64,000 nucleotides of DNA from Gnetum montanum (taxonomy: Eukaryota; Streptophyta; Gnetopsida; Gnetales; Gnetaceae): the NCBI GenBank assembly GCA_015680685.1, contig MNCI01004126.1, forward strand, positions 751,456 through 815,455, written 5' to 3'. Shown here one piece after another: positions 24,130 through 35,699 of the stretch; the stretch's first letter is position 1; every line of letters begins with the position of its first letter. The notes under the pieces were generated by a model. The model searched no databases. It had not been told where the DNA came from and saw nothing but the letters and a program-made list of their open reading frames with translations. A program made the translations under genes and the position numbers.

Positions 24130-25335
24130 TAAGCATGGTTGTTCATCCGATGAGGCATTTGTTGCACTACCTTTCTTAGGTTTGTGAAAAGGTTTAACTT
24201 GTTATGTGTTGACCAGCTACTTTTTGTTTGGGCTCTCAGTTTTGTAGATTTACATGGCCCTAGAAGAAAAGGTTTCATAAATGATATAAGGTCCTTTCTA
24301 CAATGTCTAGAACTTAGTTTGTTGAGGTATGTGTGTGCAGTTCTAGTAGAGGACCTTATTTCCCAATTGAAATTTGACTTTTCTAATTCTAAGATCATGG
24401 CATTTCTTGTTAAATTCCTTGTGTGCAACTTGTTTGATGATAAGGCCACCAATCAAGATTTTTCTAGCAAGTTGAGATTTATTAATTATTCTTTTTGTGC
24501 TAGATTTAAGTCAAGGTCAAGGTCACAAGTTTTTGAAAGTGTACAAAGCTTGGATTAAATAGGAAGTGTTGGTAATTTTTCATACATCAAGTCATAGGTA
24601 GAGAAACCTATAGGAAGCTTCCAGGTGGAGTGGTAGGACTAGATGGAATCATTGAGTTTTGTGCTCCAATCCCTTCTATATTTACTAATAGTTCTTGTTA
24701 GAATCTTTGTGATCTCCTTATTAGTAACCTTAGCTTGACCATTGGCTTGGGGATAATAAGGTATTGTTAATTTATGTTCAACCCCTAAGAGTTGCATCAG
24801 CTCTCAAAAGGTAGTGCCCATAAAGTGGGTTCCATTACCAGAAATTAATGCACATGGCACACCAAACCTATTTAAAACATTCTATAGCACAAACTGAACA
24901 ATAATAGAATATCTACAGTAGGTGATGGCTACTACTTCTATCCATTTCATACAATAGTCAATAGTGACTATGATGTATGTCTTTCCATTTGACATGGGCA
25001 TGATGGAACCCATGAATTCAATGCCCTAGATGTCAAAGAGTTCTAATGGTTGAATCCACTATTGAGATCCCGCCATTCAAGCACTCATTCCACCATCTCA
25101 TTAGTAGCATTCACAAGAGTGGACAAATTGGTGAGCATCGCTAAAAATTGTTGGCAAATAATACTCTAACATTATGATTTTAATGGTCATGTGTCTCCCA
25201 TCATAGTGGCCCCCATAAGGACCCTTATGAGCATCCTAGAGAACACATAGTTGATCAACATTAGGGAAACACCAACAAACTAGGCCATCAGTGCACACCT
25301 TATAGAGGTGTTCATTGCTCTCTATGAAGCATTTC
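24130..25335 (-). pseudogene. pol: Integrase of copy D, all three catalytic acids replaced
   Basis: The catalytic core is recognisable on the minus strand. GIEFMG has Glu for the first Asp (codon 25017-25019), ISGNGTHF has Gly for the second Asp (24837-24839) and NGQAKVTNKEI has Lys for the Glu (24730-24732). The zinc-binding domain lies at about 25330-25130 and the C-terminal domain with GPYIIYETFSS ends near 24130. No chromodomain. Inactive. Confidence 0.8.
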
Positions 25336-25399
25336 ACCTAATGAAGAAACTATTATTCCTTTCAGTGGTCCAACCCTTGTGACATCTCTTTTGTGAGAA

Positions 25400-26960
25400 G
25401 ATAGGTGAGAATGCCATTGTACCATTTATGCTTAGTGGGCAATTATTTAGTTATAGCCTTGACAAAGATAAGTTCATCAAGAAATTGGTTAGACATTGGG
25501 CTTTCCTCCTCTTTGTTGTCCCATTGCAACCAAGACAAGTGGTCAACAACCACATTCATAGTTTTCTTTTAATTTACCATTGGGAGATCAAATTCCTACA
25601 AGATCACCAACCACTATATGACATGGGTGCTCACTATTAGCTTGATCATTAGGAAGTGAATTGCATTGTGGTCCATGTGCACAAACACTTTGTATCTAAG
25701 CACATAGTGCTTGAACTTCTCTAGAGCAAACACCACTACCATCAATTATTTTTTTGTGGTGTGTAGTTCAATTGTGCACCCACAATGCTTTGGCTTGTGT
25801 AGTGGATGTAATATGGATGCTTCTTATCATCCAACTGCATAAGCATGGCTCTCAAGCCATAATTAGATGCATATGTCATTATATAAAATGTTCTTGACCA
25901 ATCAGGTGCCTATAGAATTGGAGTTTCTATGAACTTTTGCTTAAGGCTCTAGAATGCATTTTCACATTCATTGGTCTAGATGAAGGGAGCATCTTTCCTT
26001 GTTAGCTTGACCAATAGTCTCATGATCTTAGAAAAATTCTCTATGAATCATCAGTTATAGCCAATGTGTTCAAGGAATCACTAGACATCTTTTACAGTTT
26101 CTGGTTGATGAATGATTCCTTGAATAACCCTTATCTTTTTAGGGTTGATCTCAATTTCTACTTGTGAGATTTTATGCCCCAATACAATACCCTCCTAGAT
26201 CATCAGACGGATCTTTTTCCAATTAAGCTATAGATTTGTTTCCACACATATTTTTGAGTACTTACTCTAGGAGGTCCAAGGCTTGCTCAAATGTAGCTTC
26301 ATAGGTGGAGAAGTCATCCATGAAGACTTTTACCCCACTACTGATCTACTATTGAAAAATACTTAAAATTAGTCATTGGAATGTAGTAAGTACATTGCAT
26401 AGACCAAAAGGCATCTTGCGATATGCAAAGGTCCCCCAAGGATTCATTAATGTTTTCTTGGCCTAGTCATTTGGTGTGATCTAGATTTAGTTATAGCCAT
26501 TATAACTATCCAAAAAAATATAATAGCAATGCCTAGATATGGTGTCCAACACTTGATTAAAAAATGAAAATGGAAAATGATCCTTGAATCTTGTCATATT
26601 CAATAGCCAAAAATTGATGCAGACTAGCCACTTGTCACCTTTATTTGGCATAATCATGAGTGGGATGATCTACTCACTATCCACAATGGGGTAGATGAAC
26701 CTTACCTTAAGGAGTTACTTAATCTCCTCTTTATTGATTTGCTTCAATTTTGGATTCACCCACTATTATGGCTTCCTCTTTGGCTTCATGATTGGGTTAG
26801 TGTAGATATGATGTTGGGATATCCTAGGATCAATCCCTATGATTTCAAGATACAACCAAGGAAAGGCTATCGACCATTTATCAATCACATTCAATAGCAT
26901 CTATTTCTATTCTAGTGTAGGATTTACGTTAATTATTATTGGCTTTTCATTTTTCAAGAA
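25400..26960 (-). pseudogene. pol: Reverse transcriptase and RNase H of copy D, broken
   Basis: Minus-strand RT motifs in order: PWGTFAYRKMPFGLCNVLTT (complement of about 26450-26400) and the catalytic F-M-D-D at 26313-26324. This is followed by the thumb/connection and an RNase H region to about 25450. RT copies the RNA into DNA in the particle and RNase H removes the RNA strand. The catalytic FMDD is intact but several stops and shifts interrupt the frame, and no open frame longer than about 70 codons remains. Confidence 0.75.
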
Positions 26961-27039
26961 TTAATATTCCATGCTAGAAAGTAGAGTTTTAAATTCAAGG
27001 GACTCTTGCTTAAAATTTTTATGAATTACTAACTCTTCC

Positions 27040-27720
27040 CAATCATCATTTGCATTATCAGAGAGTTGGTGATGAAGTTGCTCTAGTTCATCCATGCTTG
27101 CAACATAAGCGCATGCTAAGCTCTCACTAGGTTCCTTACAAAGTGTGATGCTTTCAAAATTAGCAATCATCCACTAAGTTCCATCTTGTTTTGTGGGTAC
27201 ATACACCTTTGAATATCTACTTCATGTGCACACTACCTACATGCAGAAATACATGCTCATTTCACAGACCAAAGTTTCTACATGCAAATGCAACCTATAT
27301 CACTGTACGCAATGCATGGAACTCACTTCTTCTCGATATTTCCAAATGCATTTTTCTTAGATATTTCTAAGGAAAGATATCTGATGCCCATTCTTACATC
27401 AATAGTGCTTAGCCATTACCTTACCATAATGATTAGGAAGTCCCCTTTACAATTAATAACCTTGATTACTAGGAAATTAGTAGGATTAACCCACTCATAG
27501 ATAGTGGTCACAATGTCTTCTACTAGTCTTAATGGAATAGTAATGGACTATTTTGGAAATTCTAATCAGATATTGCTCGTCTTGAAGGGTGGTAGGTTCC
27601 AAGCAGGATACATCTCATGAGAAATCAAGTTAACATTAGAACTTAAATCAAGAAGAGCTTTACATGGTGTGTTCCCAACAATTTGTAAATAAATAAGACT
27701 CCTAGAATTAGCTAATTTCC
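27040..27720 (-). pseudogene. Retropepsin-like protease of copy D, altered active site
   Basis: Aligned with copies A and C, the catalytic triplet reads D-L-S (Asp codon 27647-27649) rather than D-S-G. The flap and GRxWL region lies at about 27560-27380. The frame runs on to the acidic block DELEQLHHQLSDNANDDWEE (27000-27100), which links protease to RT. Not functional. Confidence 0.65.
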
Positions 27721-27959
27721 TGGGAAGGTTTCCAACCTAGATTCAATTAGATACAACATGAGTGAGCATAATAGTATGGATTATGGATGGTATTTGGTTT
27801 GAAGGGACTTGATTGAATGATTTGTAGAGGATGAGGCAGGATCAAGGTGTCCAATTGCTTAAGTCTTTGAGGGCTTAGTATGGTTGTTGAGTTAGAAGAA
27901 TGTTTTTTTACAAGCATGAGGTTCCAAACCACTCATTTGATGAACCAGTTATAGATTGA

Positions 27960-30278
27960 TGGCCTTGGTAGAATTACGTTTCTATGACTGGGCTAAAAGT
28001 TCATCTTGCATGGATGGAGGAGGTGGTAGTTGTGTTGAGGGTGGAGGAAGATGTGCAAGAATAGAATGAGGATAAGGATAAAAGGTGGTATCCCTTCTTA
28101 AATTTTGAGAATGAGTTTGATAGTATTTAGGAAGGTAGTAGTGATTTTGGAAAGGAGAAGCATGACTAAAAGAGTCATGCGGAGACAAGGATTGCTAAAC
28201 ATTATACCCATACAGATCTAGTTGTCTGTAAGGGTATTGCTACCTTGGCAGTGTTAATGCCCATGACTGTGGTTGTTGCCATTATTGATACCATTGATAC
28301 AGTTGCAATGGAATTCCACTTGGATAATATTGTTGCTACTAATGAAAATTCATGGGATTGCCTTGAGGATAAGAAAACCTTTAGGGTGCTTGCCTTTTTT
28401 CTAGTCATGCATTCAAAGCATACATCCCAAACTCTTGTAAGTGTGACATGATGGGGTAACATCCCTTAGGATATTCATAATGGCAAATGTCACATCCATC
28501 ATCATCATCTGATTTAGTTTTCATAAATCCCTCTACTACAACAGTCTTGTCCTTACCCCTTTGATTGGCATGTTTAGCTTCTTTGTGCTTGTTATGGTCA
28601 TGATCACTACTTTATTCTTTGCACTCTTCAAAAATTGTCATGATAGCTTGAAATCAGCTATCCATAGAGTCCCATAACTAATCTACCTTAGCCAAAATTT
28701 TAGAGGTAAATTTTTAAATTGACAAGGTTTTCTAGTTCACCACCTCATCAAGTGATGATTCCTTCTCAAAATAATAGAATCAGACCTCCCTCTTATGAAT
28801 GGAAGGATCTAGGTTGTATTCTATTGCACTTTCACATTTCCTCAACTCTCCTTCTTCCTTTGGTAGCTGCTTGATCAACTATTGGATCTGATGGGCTCTT
28901 AATTCCAACAATCACCCTTGGGCGTAGACTTCAAGAGTTCTCCTTGTTTATGATCAAAGTTGATTTATGATATGGTGAGGTTGCTCCTATTAAAAATAAT
29001 CATGTCTAGGACACATATGCAATAGAGAATAGTATTGGTCCATGATGACATCCAATGGTTCATGTGTCCCTTGTTTCCATTCTTGGATTTTCCTCTGCAA
29101 GTTGGACACCTTGGAGTATGTCTAATATTTCTTATTGAACATTTCAAGAATTATACTCCACCATCTAATGGTTTCTAGTTCTAAGGCCTAGTACCAAATT
29201 TATTCTTCTTTGATGAGTATCCTAGGAAACAACTTAAGCATTTACTGGTCATTTTCTATATTTTTCAAGGCATAGGCTTCATGGAAAGTCTAAAGATGGT
29301 TTTGTGGATTTGAGTTATATCCACCCTCAAACCTAAGGATATAATTCATGTATAGCCTCTTAATATGGGTATCCTTTATGTGCCTTGTAGGAATTCTCAC
29401 TACCTCTGCAATGTTTAGCATGCTTCAAGTAGTAAGCAAAGGCTCATGGAGGCCATGATTCTGGTGCCTATGATACCCTCTACTACCCTTTGGTTCTTGG
29501 TAATGGGCTTGTCTTGAATGCCTATGCCCTAGGTCTTGACTTACCTTATGGCCCCTATGATCATCTTGATCTCGTTTGTCACCTCCATCATGGTTACTCC
29601 CCTGCAATTGCATTCAAAGCCAGAAGAGGAAGAAGGTGACAATGAAGGTAAAGAGGAAAGAGGACTACCATAATCACATGCTTGCCACCTCCTCTTTGGT
29701 GGTCATAGTCATAATTCTGATCATGCTACTTGTTTGCATCCTTTCCATGACTCTCCTCCTTGGATCCTCCTTTTTCATGGGATTAATTCTTGCCAACACT
29801 AGGATTATGTATCATGGACTACAATTTTGGTCTTGACCTCCTTCATTGAAGTCAAAGATAGGAGTCTCTATACATGAAAAATCCCTAAAGAAGGATTCTC
29901 CACCATATCTTTGGTTCATTAGGAATGGGAAATCATTGAACCACTTCCCCTTCGTAAACTTGTAGCGCTACTCTAGCTATCAATCCCTTAGATGTTGTGC
30001 ATCAATGGGATGATAATCCCTAGCATCACTGTCCTACATAACATATTTGGCATAAAGCCCTTGGATGCCCAACTACATAAGATTTTCTTAGAGCATTGTA
30101 GGAATCAATTTATCGAGCAACAACACAATGTTGCCCTTCATGTCTCACCACTACAACATTCATCCTAATGTAGGACAAACATGAAATTGGGTACATACTT
30201 ATTAGGAGCATATACCACTTTGTATTATTAGAGCACCAACCAATTTTTTCTGTTGGACTTTGGTGGAGAATCACTCAT
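27960..30278 (-). pseudogene. gag: gag of copy D, broken
   Basis: Start at the minus-strand ATG ending at 30278 (MSDSPPKSNRKN). After a charged segment comes the capsid core at about 29350-28860, recognisable from blocks shared with copies A, C and E. At 28440-28510 a Cys/His segment reads CDICHYEYPKGCYPIMSH, the best kept version of this motif in the family: C-x2-C-x7-C-x5-H. A Pro-rich stretch follows (28188-27982). Broken by stops and shifts. Confidence 0.72.
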
Positions 30279-30437
30279 GTGAGAAGAAGATATATTGTAT
30301 TAGAAGACAAGAAGTATAGTGTGCTTTCTTATAGTTTTTGTAGGTATTTTGAAGTATGGTATCACTTCAGGGTCAGTTTCAACAATGTTAAATAATTTTT
30401 CACTAAGTTCTAGATAGTGCACATAATAAACTAAATG

Positions 30438-30455
30438 TCCTCAACAATGAGACTA
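30438..30455 (-). other. Decayed primer-binding site of copy D
   Basis: The position directly inside the 5' LTR reads TAGTCTCATTGTTGAGGA on the minus strand. Only 10 of 18 positions still match the tRNA-Asp complement, and seven of the eight differences are transitions. Confidence 0.6.
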
Positions 30456-30456
30456 A

Positions 30457-31335
30457 TGATGAGTAGTAAGGTACCCCTACTCCCAACTATATGAATCACA
30501 AGCATTCATGCATGATTTGGTTGAATTCCACAAACCTTAAGTTCCTAAGTACATTGGTTCCAAAAGATGAAATCTAATTGTGACAATCATTGTCTTCCCA
30601 ACTACAGTGATGGAGCTTAGTTGTATGGTTAAGTGTAGTTGAGATACATGATTTTTATCATTTTATATTTTATTTCTCTGTGATTAATAAGTTGGAACTC
30701 AATTTATGAACCACTTTAACTAATCTACTTGCTAATTAATAACTAACTATTCTAAATAAGTATCCAGTCCCACTTTCTATGCACACATTGAACATGTATA
30801 ATGTTGTTGGATTACCAAATGTTAAGTGTTACTAGAATTATCAAGCACCATGCACATGCTCAAAGTGGTCATACTTATGTTCTTAATTAATTGCTATTTA
30901 ATCTAGATAGCTTAATTTATCTTAATTACTTGGAAGAATTAAAAAAATTGCACAAAACATTAAATGCATGAATAAAATATTTAAGCTAGACAAGGTGCTA
31001 CAAGGTTTAATCAAAAAGCTCGCTTCTATTGCTGCACATATTGCCATGCTCAGGTACAACAGTGCTAGAATAAAGATTTGTACACTTAATGACTTCTACT
31101 ACGAGCACTTTGGAAAATATTCTAACTCTAAAGAAAAGAAACTGTAAGATCTCTACTATGCTATGACAAAGACTATTGCCAAATCATGTGCCAAAATGCT
31201 ATATTTATAGGCCAACACAAATCCTATGATATTAGATATTTTACATGACTTCTTTAGCCCTGATATCTGGTACATGATATCAGGGCTTTGATATTGAGTA
31301 CCCAATATCAAAGCTAGATAAAGTACTATTCATTA
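30457..31335 (-). repeat. 5' LTR of copy D
   Basis: 879 bp, from TGATGAGTAG to ATTCATTA (CA decayed to TA). TATAAATA reads on the minus strand at 31202-31209. The U3 array (31225-31320) has more GATATC/GATATT units than the partner LTR: CTGATATCTGG, ATGATATCAGGG and TTGATATTGAG. Confidence 0.85.
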
Positions 31336-31340
31336 GTAGT

Positions 31341-32481
31341 AGTGGTCAAGAATTTATTAAAGATGGCTTACATCCTTAAAGTTTTCTAATACAATATAAG
31401 AAGTAGCTCAAAAATTTACACAAGAAGCAATTAGACTATACAAATGTTCCAAATCGATCATATCATATAGAAATCACAAGTTTATTTCTAAATTTTGGTG
31501 AATCTTTTTTAAGGAACTTGAAACCCAATTAAAGTTCAACATAGCATATCACCCTAAAACCAATGATCAAATGAAGCAAGCTAATAGGATATTGAAGAAT
31601 ATTTTAAGAACTTATGTGAAGAGTAGGCCCAAAACTTTAGAAAAATACTAACACTTGGCTAAATTCATCTATAATAATAACTATCAAGAATCCATACATA
31701 AAATTCCATTTGAAGTCATGACTGGGAAAAGTTGCTAAACATCATTACCTTTAGAGCGGAATGGAAAGAAGAGGAAATAAAAATTATGAAAAATATTGTC
31801 ACAAGGATGAAATAAAATTGACAAGTAGCCCATGATAAGTAGAAAGGTAAGTTGATTAACATTGACTTAAGAAGAAGTTTGAGATAGGAGACCAAGTATT
31901 ATTAAGGGTTAAATGAACAAGGAGTTTCCTAAAGTTAGAGAGATATACCAAGTAATTCCATTGATAATCCTTAGTCTTAGAATGAACTGATGAAGTAGCA
32001 TACTAGCTAAACCTCTTAGCAAATTTTAAGATCCATCTAATATTCCATGTTAGCATACTAAAGAGGTTCCATAAGAATGATGTATCTTATATGTTGGATT
32101 GGAACAACCTACTTCTAAGATCTAATGCAAGCCTTGAGGCTAACCCCATTACTATTAAAGATCAAAGAATAAAGAAGCTTTGAAATAAAATCATTATTAA
32201 AGTACTTGTCCAATGGTCAAACTATGACCAACTGACATGGAAAATCAAGAAGTTTATCCTCAAGTCATATTCTAATCTTTTTAACCCTCATGAAAATAAA
32301 TAAGTTAATTATTTTTTGAAATGATAGAAATTATTAGAAGACTAATATGTAATCTTTATGTAGATAATAATAATGATAATGCTAGAGGTGAGGACGAGAA
32401 GCACATTGAAGATATAACTATAACACAACTAATGATTAAAGAGAGGCTTCAGGGAAAACTAGATTCTTAAGGAGGATAGAT
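31341..32481 (+). pseudogene. pol: Chromovirus integrase C-terminus with chromodomain, degenerate
   Basis: Plus-strand frames show the end of a Ty3 integrase core (QLKFNIAYHPKTNDQMKQAN, with the catalytic Glu position replaced by Lys). The Y-N-N-N-Y block and a C-terminal part follow, then at about 32155-32290 a chromodomain-like segment with NKIIIKVLVQWSNYDQLTWK. A polypurine tract (AAGGAGGATAGAT, about 32469-32481) precedes a likely LTR start TGTAATATC at 32482. The pattern is that of Tekay/Del-type chromoviruses, whose chromodomain directs integration to heterochromatin. The 5' part is lost at the border with copy D. Confidence 0.7.
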
Positions 32482-33100
32482 TGTAATATCTCATCCCTTT
32501 TTAAGGATGAAATTAGAATATCAATAATGTAATTAAACTTCAGATAAATGGGTGCCTCATCATGATGAGTTGTAACTATTCATAGGAAGAGGTTTGACCT
32601 ATGAAATTTAATGTTGGGAACTTAACAATTGTGCCAAGCATGAGAGTTGGATGAAGTAGGACAAGAAGGGATTGATCATCCCTTTGGTCATATTTCCTAA
32701 CCATGGTAGCCCTTAGTCTTACAAGAAGATAACCTAAGAGCCATTGACAATGTACTTACATAAATTTTATTAATAAAGTCCACTATTCTTTTCTTTCTTG
32801 TTAAACTCAAGCACCATTATGCTTTCAAAACAAGTTCAAGGATTCAAGAATCTCAGCTTAGAAGGTTAGAAAGTAAATTTTTAGAGTATTCTCTATCCTT
32901 TGTTTTGCATGAAAATGTTGTATGGGAACCTAGAATCAATGCTAAACTTTGGAAAGATATTAAAAGAGCACAAAAAAAATTTCTTCTTAGTGAATAAAGG
33001 TGAAGATGAAAATACCTTACTTAATGTTATTATGTAGATGTGATTTATTACCTTTATAAGTAAAATCCTTATGTCAATTCATTACATTCACATATAGCTT
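32482..33100 (+). repeat. Probable 3' LTR start of the plus-strand chromovirus; right edge not visible
   Basis: Starts TGTAATATCTCATCCC after the polypurine tract. I cannot find its terminal CA with confidence, so the end given here is only a placeholder for an unassigned stretch. Confidence 0.35.
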
Positions 33101-33269
33101 GCATATCTCAAAGAAAGAAAAATTCTCTAAAGTAGTTCTTGAAAATTTGCAAACCTATGGATGATATTTTTAGGGGATGTAATGGTTAAGAAAATTAAAT
33201 ATCTCTTGGGAGGATGTGCAACAAAATCCTAAGCATATTTACCAACTATTCAATTAGAAATTTTTAATA

Positions 33270-33545
33270 CACATATATTCTAATGTAGAAGGTGAAAGAT
33301 AATTTTATTTACAATGTATTAGATCTAATAAACTAGATGTAGAAACTCACCATCTCTCAGCTACTATTCTAATCAAGTATCAAAATGCTCTTAGCAAGCT
33401 TCACTCAATTTTTTATCATCTTAGAATTGAAAATAAAAAATGGATACAACTCCCTCAAGAAGAGTGCATTTGTAAGTTTTGTAAGTCAAGAACCCTTGAA
33501 AATGAGTTACATGTATTTATTTATTCTTCTATGACTACCCATTTA
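33270..33545 (+). pseudogene. LINE-like C-terminal zinc-binding tail
   Basis: A plus-strand frame contains FYHLRIENKKWIQLPQEECI followed by C-K-F-C, then ENELH and a Tyr where a Cys is expected. This fits the pattern R/H-x-L-x-I-E-x-x-x-W-x-x-x-P-x-E-E-R-x-C-x2-C...E-x-E-x-H of the tail behind the RT of some non-LTR retrotransposons. Upstream codons (YLQCIRSNKLDVETHHLSAT) fit the same alignment. No RT domain is visible next to it. Family placement is tentative. Confidence 0.4.
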
Positions 33546-33559
33546 AGATAGTATTATAA

Positions 33560-34036
33560 TCTTATAAAAAAAAACCTGCATAATTTATTTTTGATGTTCC
33601 CATTGGTGCTTGGTCTATTTGTAGAGTGTATCTTTATTTTTCATGAAAATGTAATATCTATTCAATAGATCCTATGGATCTTCATATGTAATAAACCTTT
33701 AATTTTGATTTTAGTTTTATAAATATTAACATTACCCCAAATATAATAGCAAGCTATCTAACATCTATTAGAGTAAGGACATAATCTCACAGTAATATTA
33801 AAGCTTAAATAACATGAAGCATGCATGATTATAAGCTATCAACCATAATATGGAATAGCATAAAATTAGAATAGAAGTATTAAAACAAAAAATATATTGA
33901 AAAGCATCATATAACTTAAAACCACAACATAAATTCAAGGTAAAAAATTACAATAATAGATTAGGCACAACACATCAAAGATTCAAGCCACAAAACATAA
34001 CAACAAAGGAAAGCAATTCTAGAATTAAGGTGTTAC
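33560..34036 (-). repeat. Probable 3' LTR of the minus-strand chromovirus, partial limits
   Basis: On the minus strand the LTR would start TGTAACACCTTAATTC at 34036, directly after the polypurine tract CTTAAAGAAGGAAGAAAA (34037-34054). The other edge is not visible; 33560 is a guess. Confidence 0.4.
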
Positions 34037-35540
34037 ATTTTCTTCCTTCTTTAAGAATCTTCCTAGAAGATTTTAGGGTGAGTGATATATAAATCCTTTC
34101 TAACCTTTCAAGTGGATTCTTGTACACCATGTTTATCCTAGACTAGTTAACCATAGGAATCACTTTGCTTCTTAACTTTCTTTCTATTTTAAAAATAATC
34201 TTAATTGGCTTCTCTACATAGTTAACCTTAGGTTGATGCTATACATCCTATGATTCTATCATATGAGTTGAATCTAGAAGATATTTCTTTAGCATAAAAT
34301 CATGAAAAGAATCATGAATGTACTAAAGTTAAGTGGAAGACCAATCTATTTATGCTTCTTCACCAATCCGCTTTAATACTAAAAAGGATCCATTGTAACA
34401 TGGTGTTACTTTTCTTTCTTACCAAATTTCACAATTCCCTTTAAAGGATAAGCTTTATGAAATATTTTATCACTACCATTGAATTTTAATCATATTCTAA
34501 TATTGGCATATTTTATGAATTTGTCTTGAACTATTTTCAATATTTGCATACTTTATGATCTAAATTTATTCTATAGTTCTTATATGATATTTGTGCTAAT
34601 CTTGTATTTGTCTTATAATGTATCCCAACATAAAGATGTACAACAAGGTTTACCATACAACACTTTATATTAAGCTACTTTTCGACTAGCATCATAACTA
34701 TTATAATTCCAACTATCTTTGTAATCCAAAACAAAATCCCTAAGAATATCTCACTAAGATATCTACTTATTTGAGGATGATAAGCTAAACCAAATTTAAC
34801 TAAATGCCAAAGTGATCCTGAAATGCTTACCAAAAATCTAGTTTTTTTGTTGTTGTAAATCTCTCTCATATTTTTATTTTGGCTAAATTACATCAATTAA
34901 TTGATGGGAGAAACTTTCAAAAATAGATAATTTCCTACATGAAATTCAAGTGTCTTTCTTCAAGTATTTTCACACTTAATAAAGCTTTCTTAAGTTACTT
35001 TCAAATTATCTCCTCTTTTTTTTTTAATTTATTTAAAGGGTAATATGTACATCAACTTGACAATGCTTTCAAATCTTCAATTAATAGATAATAGCTTCCA
35101 ATTCTAGATCATAAATTGAATATCTAAGTTAATAATGCTTAAGTTGACATAAAAGATAGGTCTCTACCTTTCATACTTAAATAAGAATAAATTCAAAATC
35201 ATTAACAAAGGTATTCTAATAGATATTATAAATCTTTCCTAAAGCTGAAGAAATGAAAATAGGAATTGAGGTTAATCTCTACTTCAATCCAACAAGGATT
35301 TCTAATCAACTTCAATTCAAATAAGGGAATAATCCTTCATGTGCATCTTAGTTAAAGGAGATACATTCTTAGAAAAGCTCTTAATAATCTTCTATATTAT
35401 CTTGATAACTTAAATACTTTTGATTTCAAAAATTAAAACTCAAATAGGATAAATGTTTGCAATTCTAATATTTGATGGATCCACTAGAATATTATCACCT
35501 AAAATCAAATGATTCAAGAATTGATCCTTTTTTATTAATC
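34037..35540 (-). pseudogene. pol: Chromovirus RT end to chromodomain (minus-strand fragment 1)
   Basis: In minus-strand order: end of RT with FLNHLILGDNILVDPSN and FSKNVSPLTKM (35530-35340); remnants of RNase H (35300-35000); the integrase core piece FLVSISGSLWHLVKFGLAYH (34860-34790); the C-terminal domain with KGIVKFGKKEK (about 34430); and a chromodomain with GVQEST*KVRKDLYITHPKI (about 34150-34075; * marks a stop). A polypurine tract and LTR start follow. Compared with a complete chromovirus, the RNase H/integrase middle is shortened by several hundred bases. Many stops. Confidence 0.72.
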
Positions 35541-35699
35541 ACCCCTCTTTTATTCATTGGTATATCACTTGTACTAGCAATTGTGAGAAAATCTACATAA
35601 GATTCTTCACAAAAATATTGTTGTTTACAAGTTGGAAATCATTTCTTGCTAGATGTAATTTCCATCTAGGTGTCATCATGTCAAATAAATTGTTAGCAT

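Larger units (their letters stand above)
21275..31335 (-). mobile_element. Copy D: full-length Ty3/Athila-like element with pol
   Basis: Both LTRs are present (3' 21275-22129, 5' 30457-31335), enclosing gag, protease, RT-RNase H, integrase and the 3' region in that order on the minus strand; about 10.06 kb in all. The flanking 5-mers CTGGT (21270-21274) and GTAGT (31336-31340) agree at three positions and may be a decayed target duplication. This is the only copy with the complete gene order and represents the autonomous form from which A and C could have been mobilised. All genes are broken. Confidence 0.88.

Noticed and set aside
24184-24558. 124-codon plus-strand frame
   Set aside because: Antisense of the integrase C-terminal domain of copy D, where GPYIIYETFSS is readable on the minus strand.
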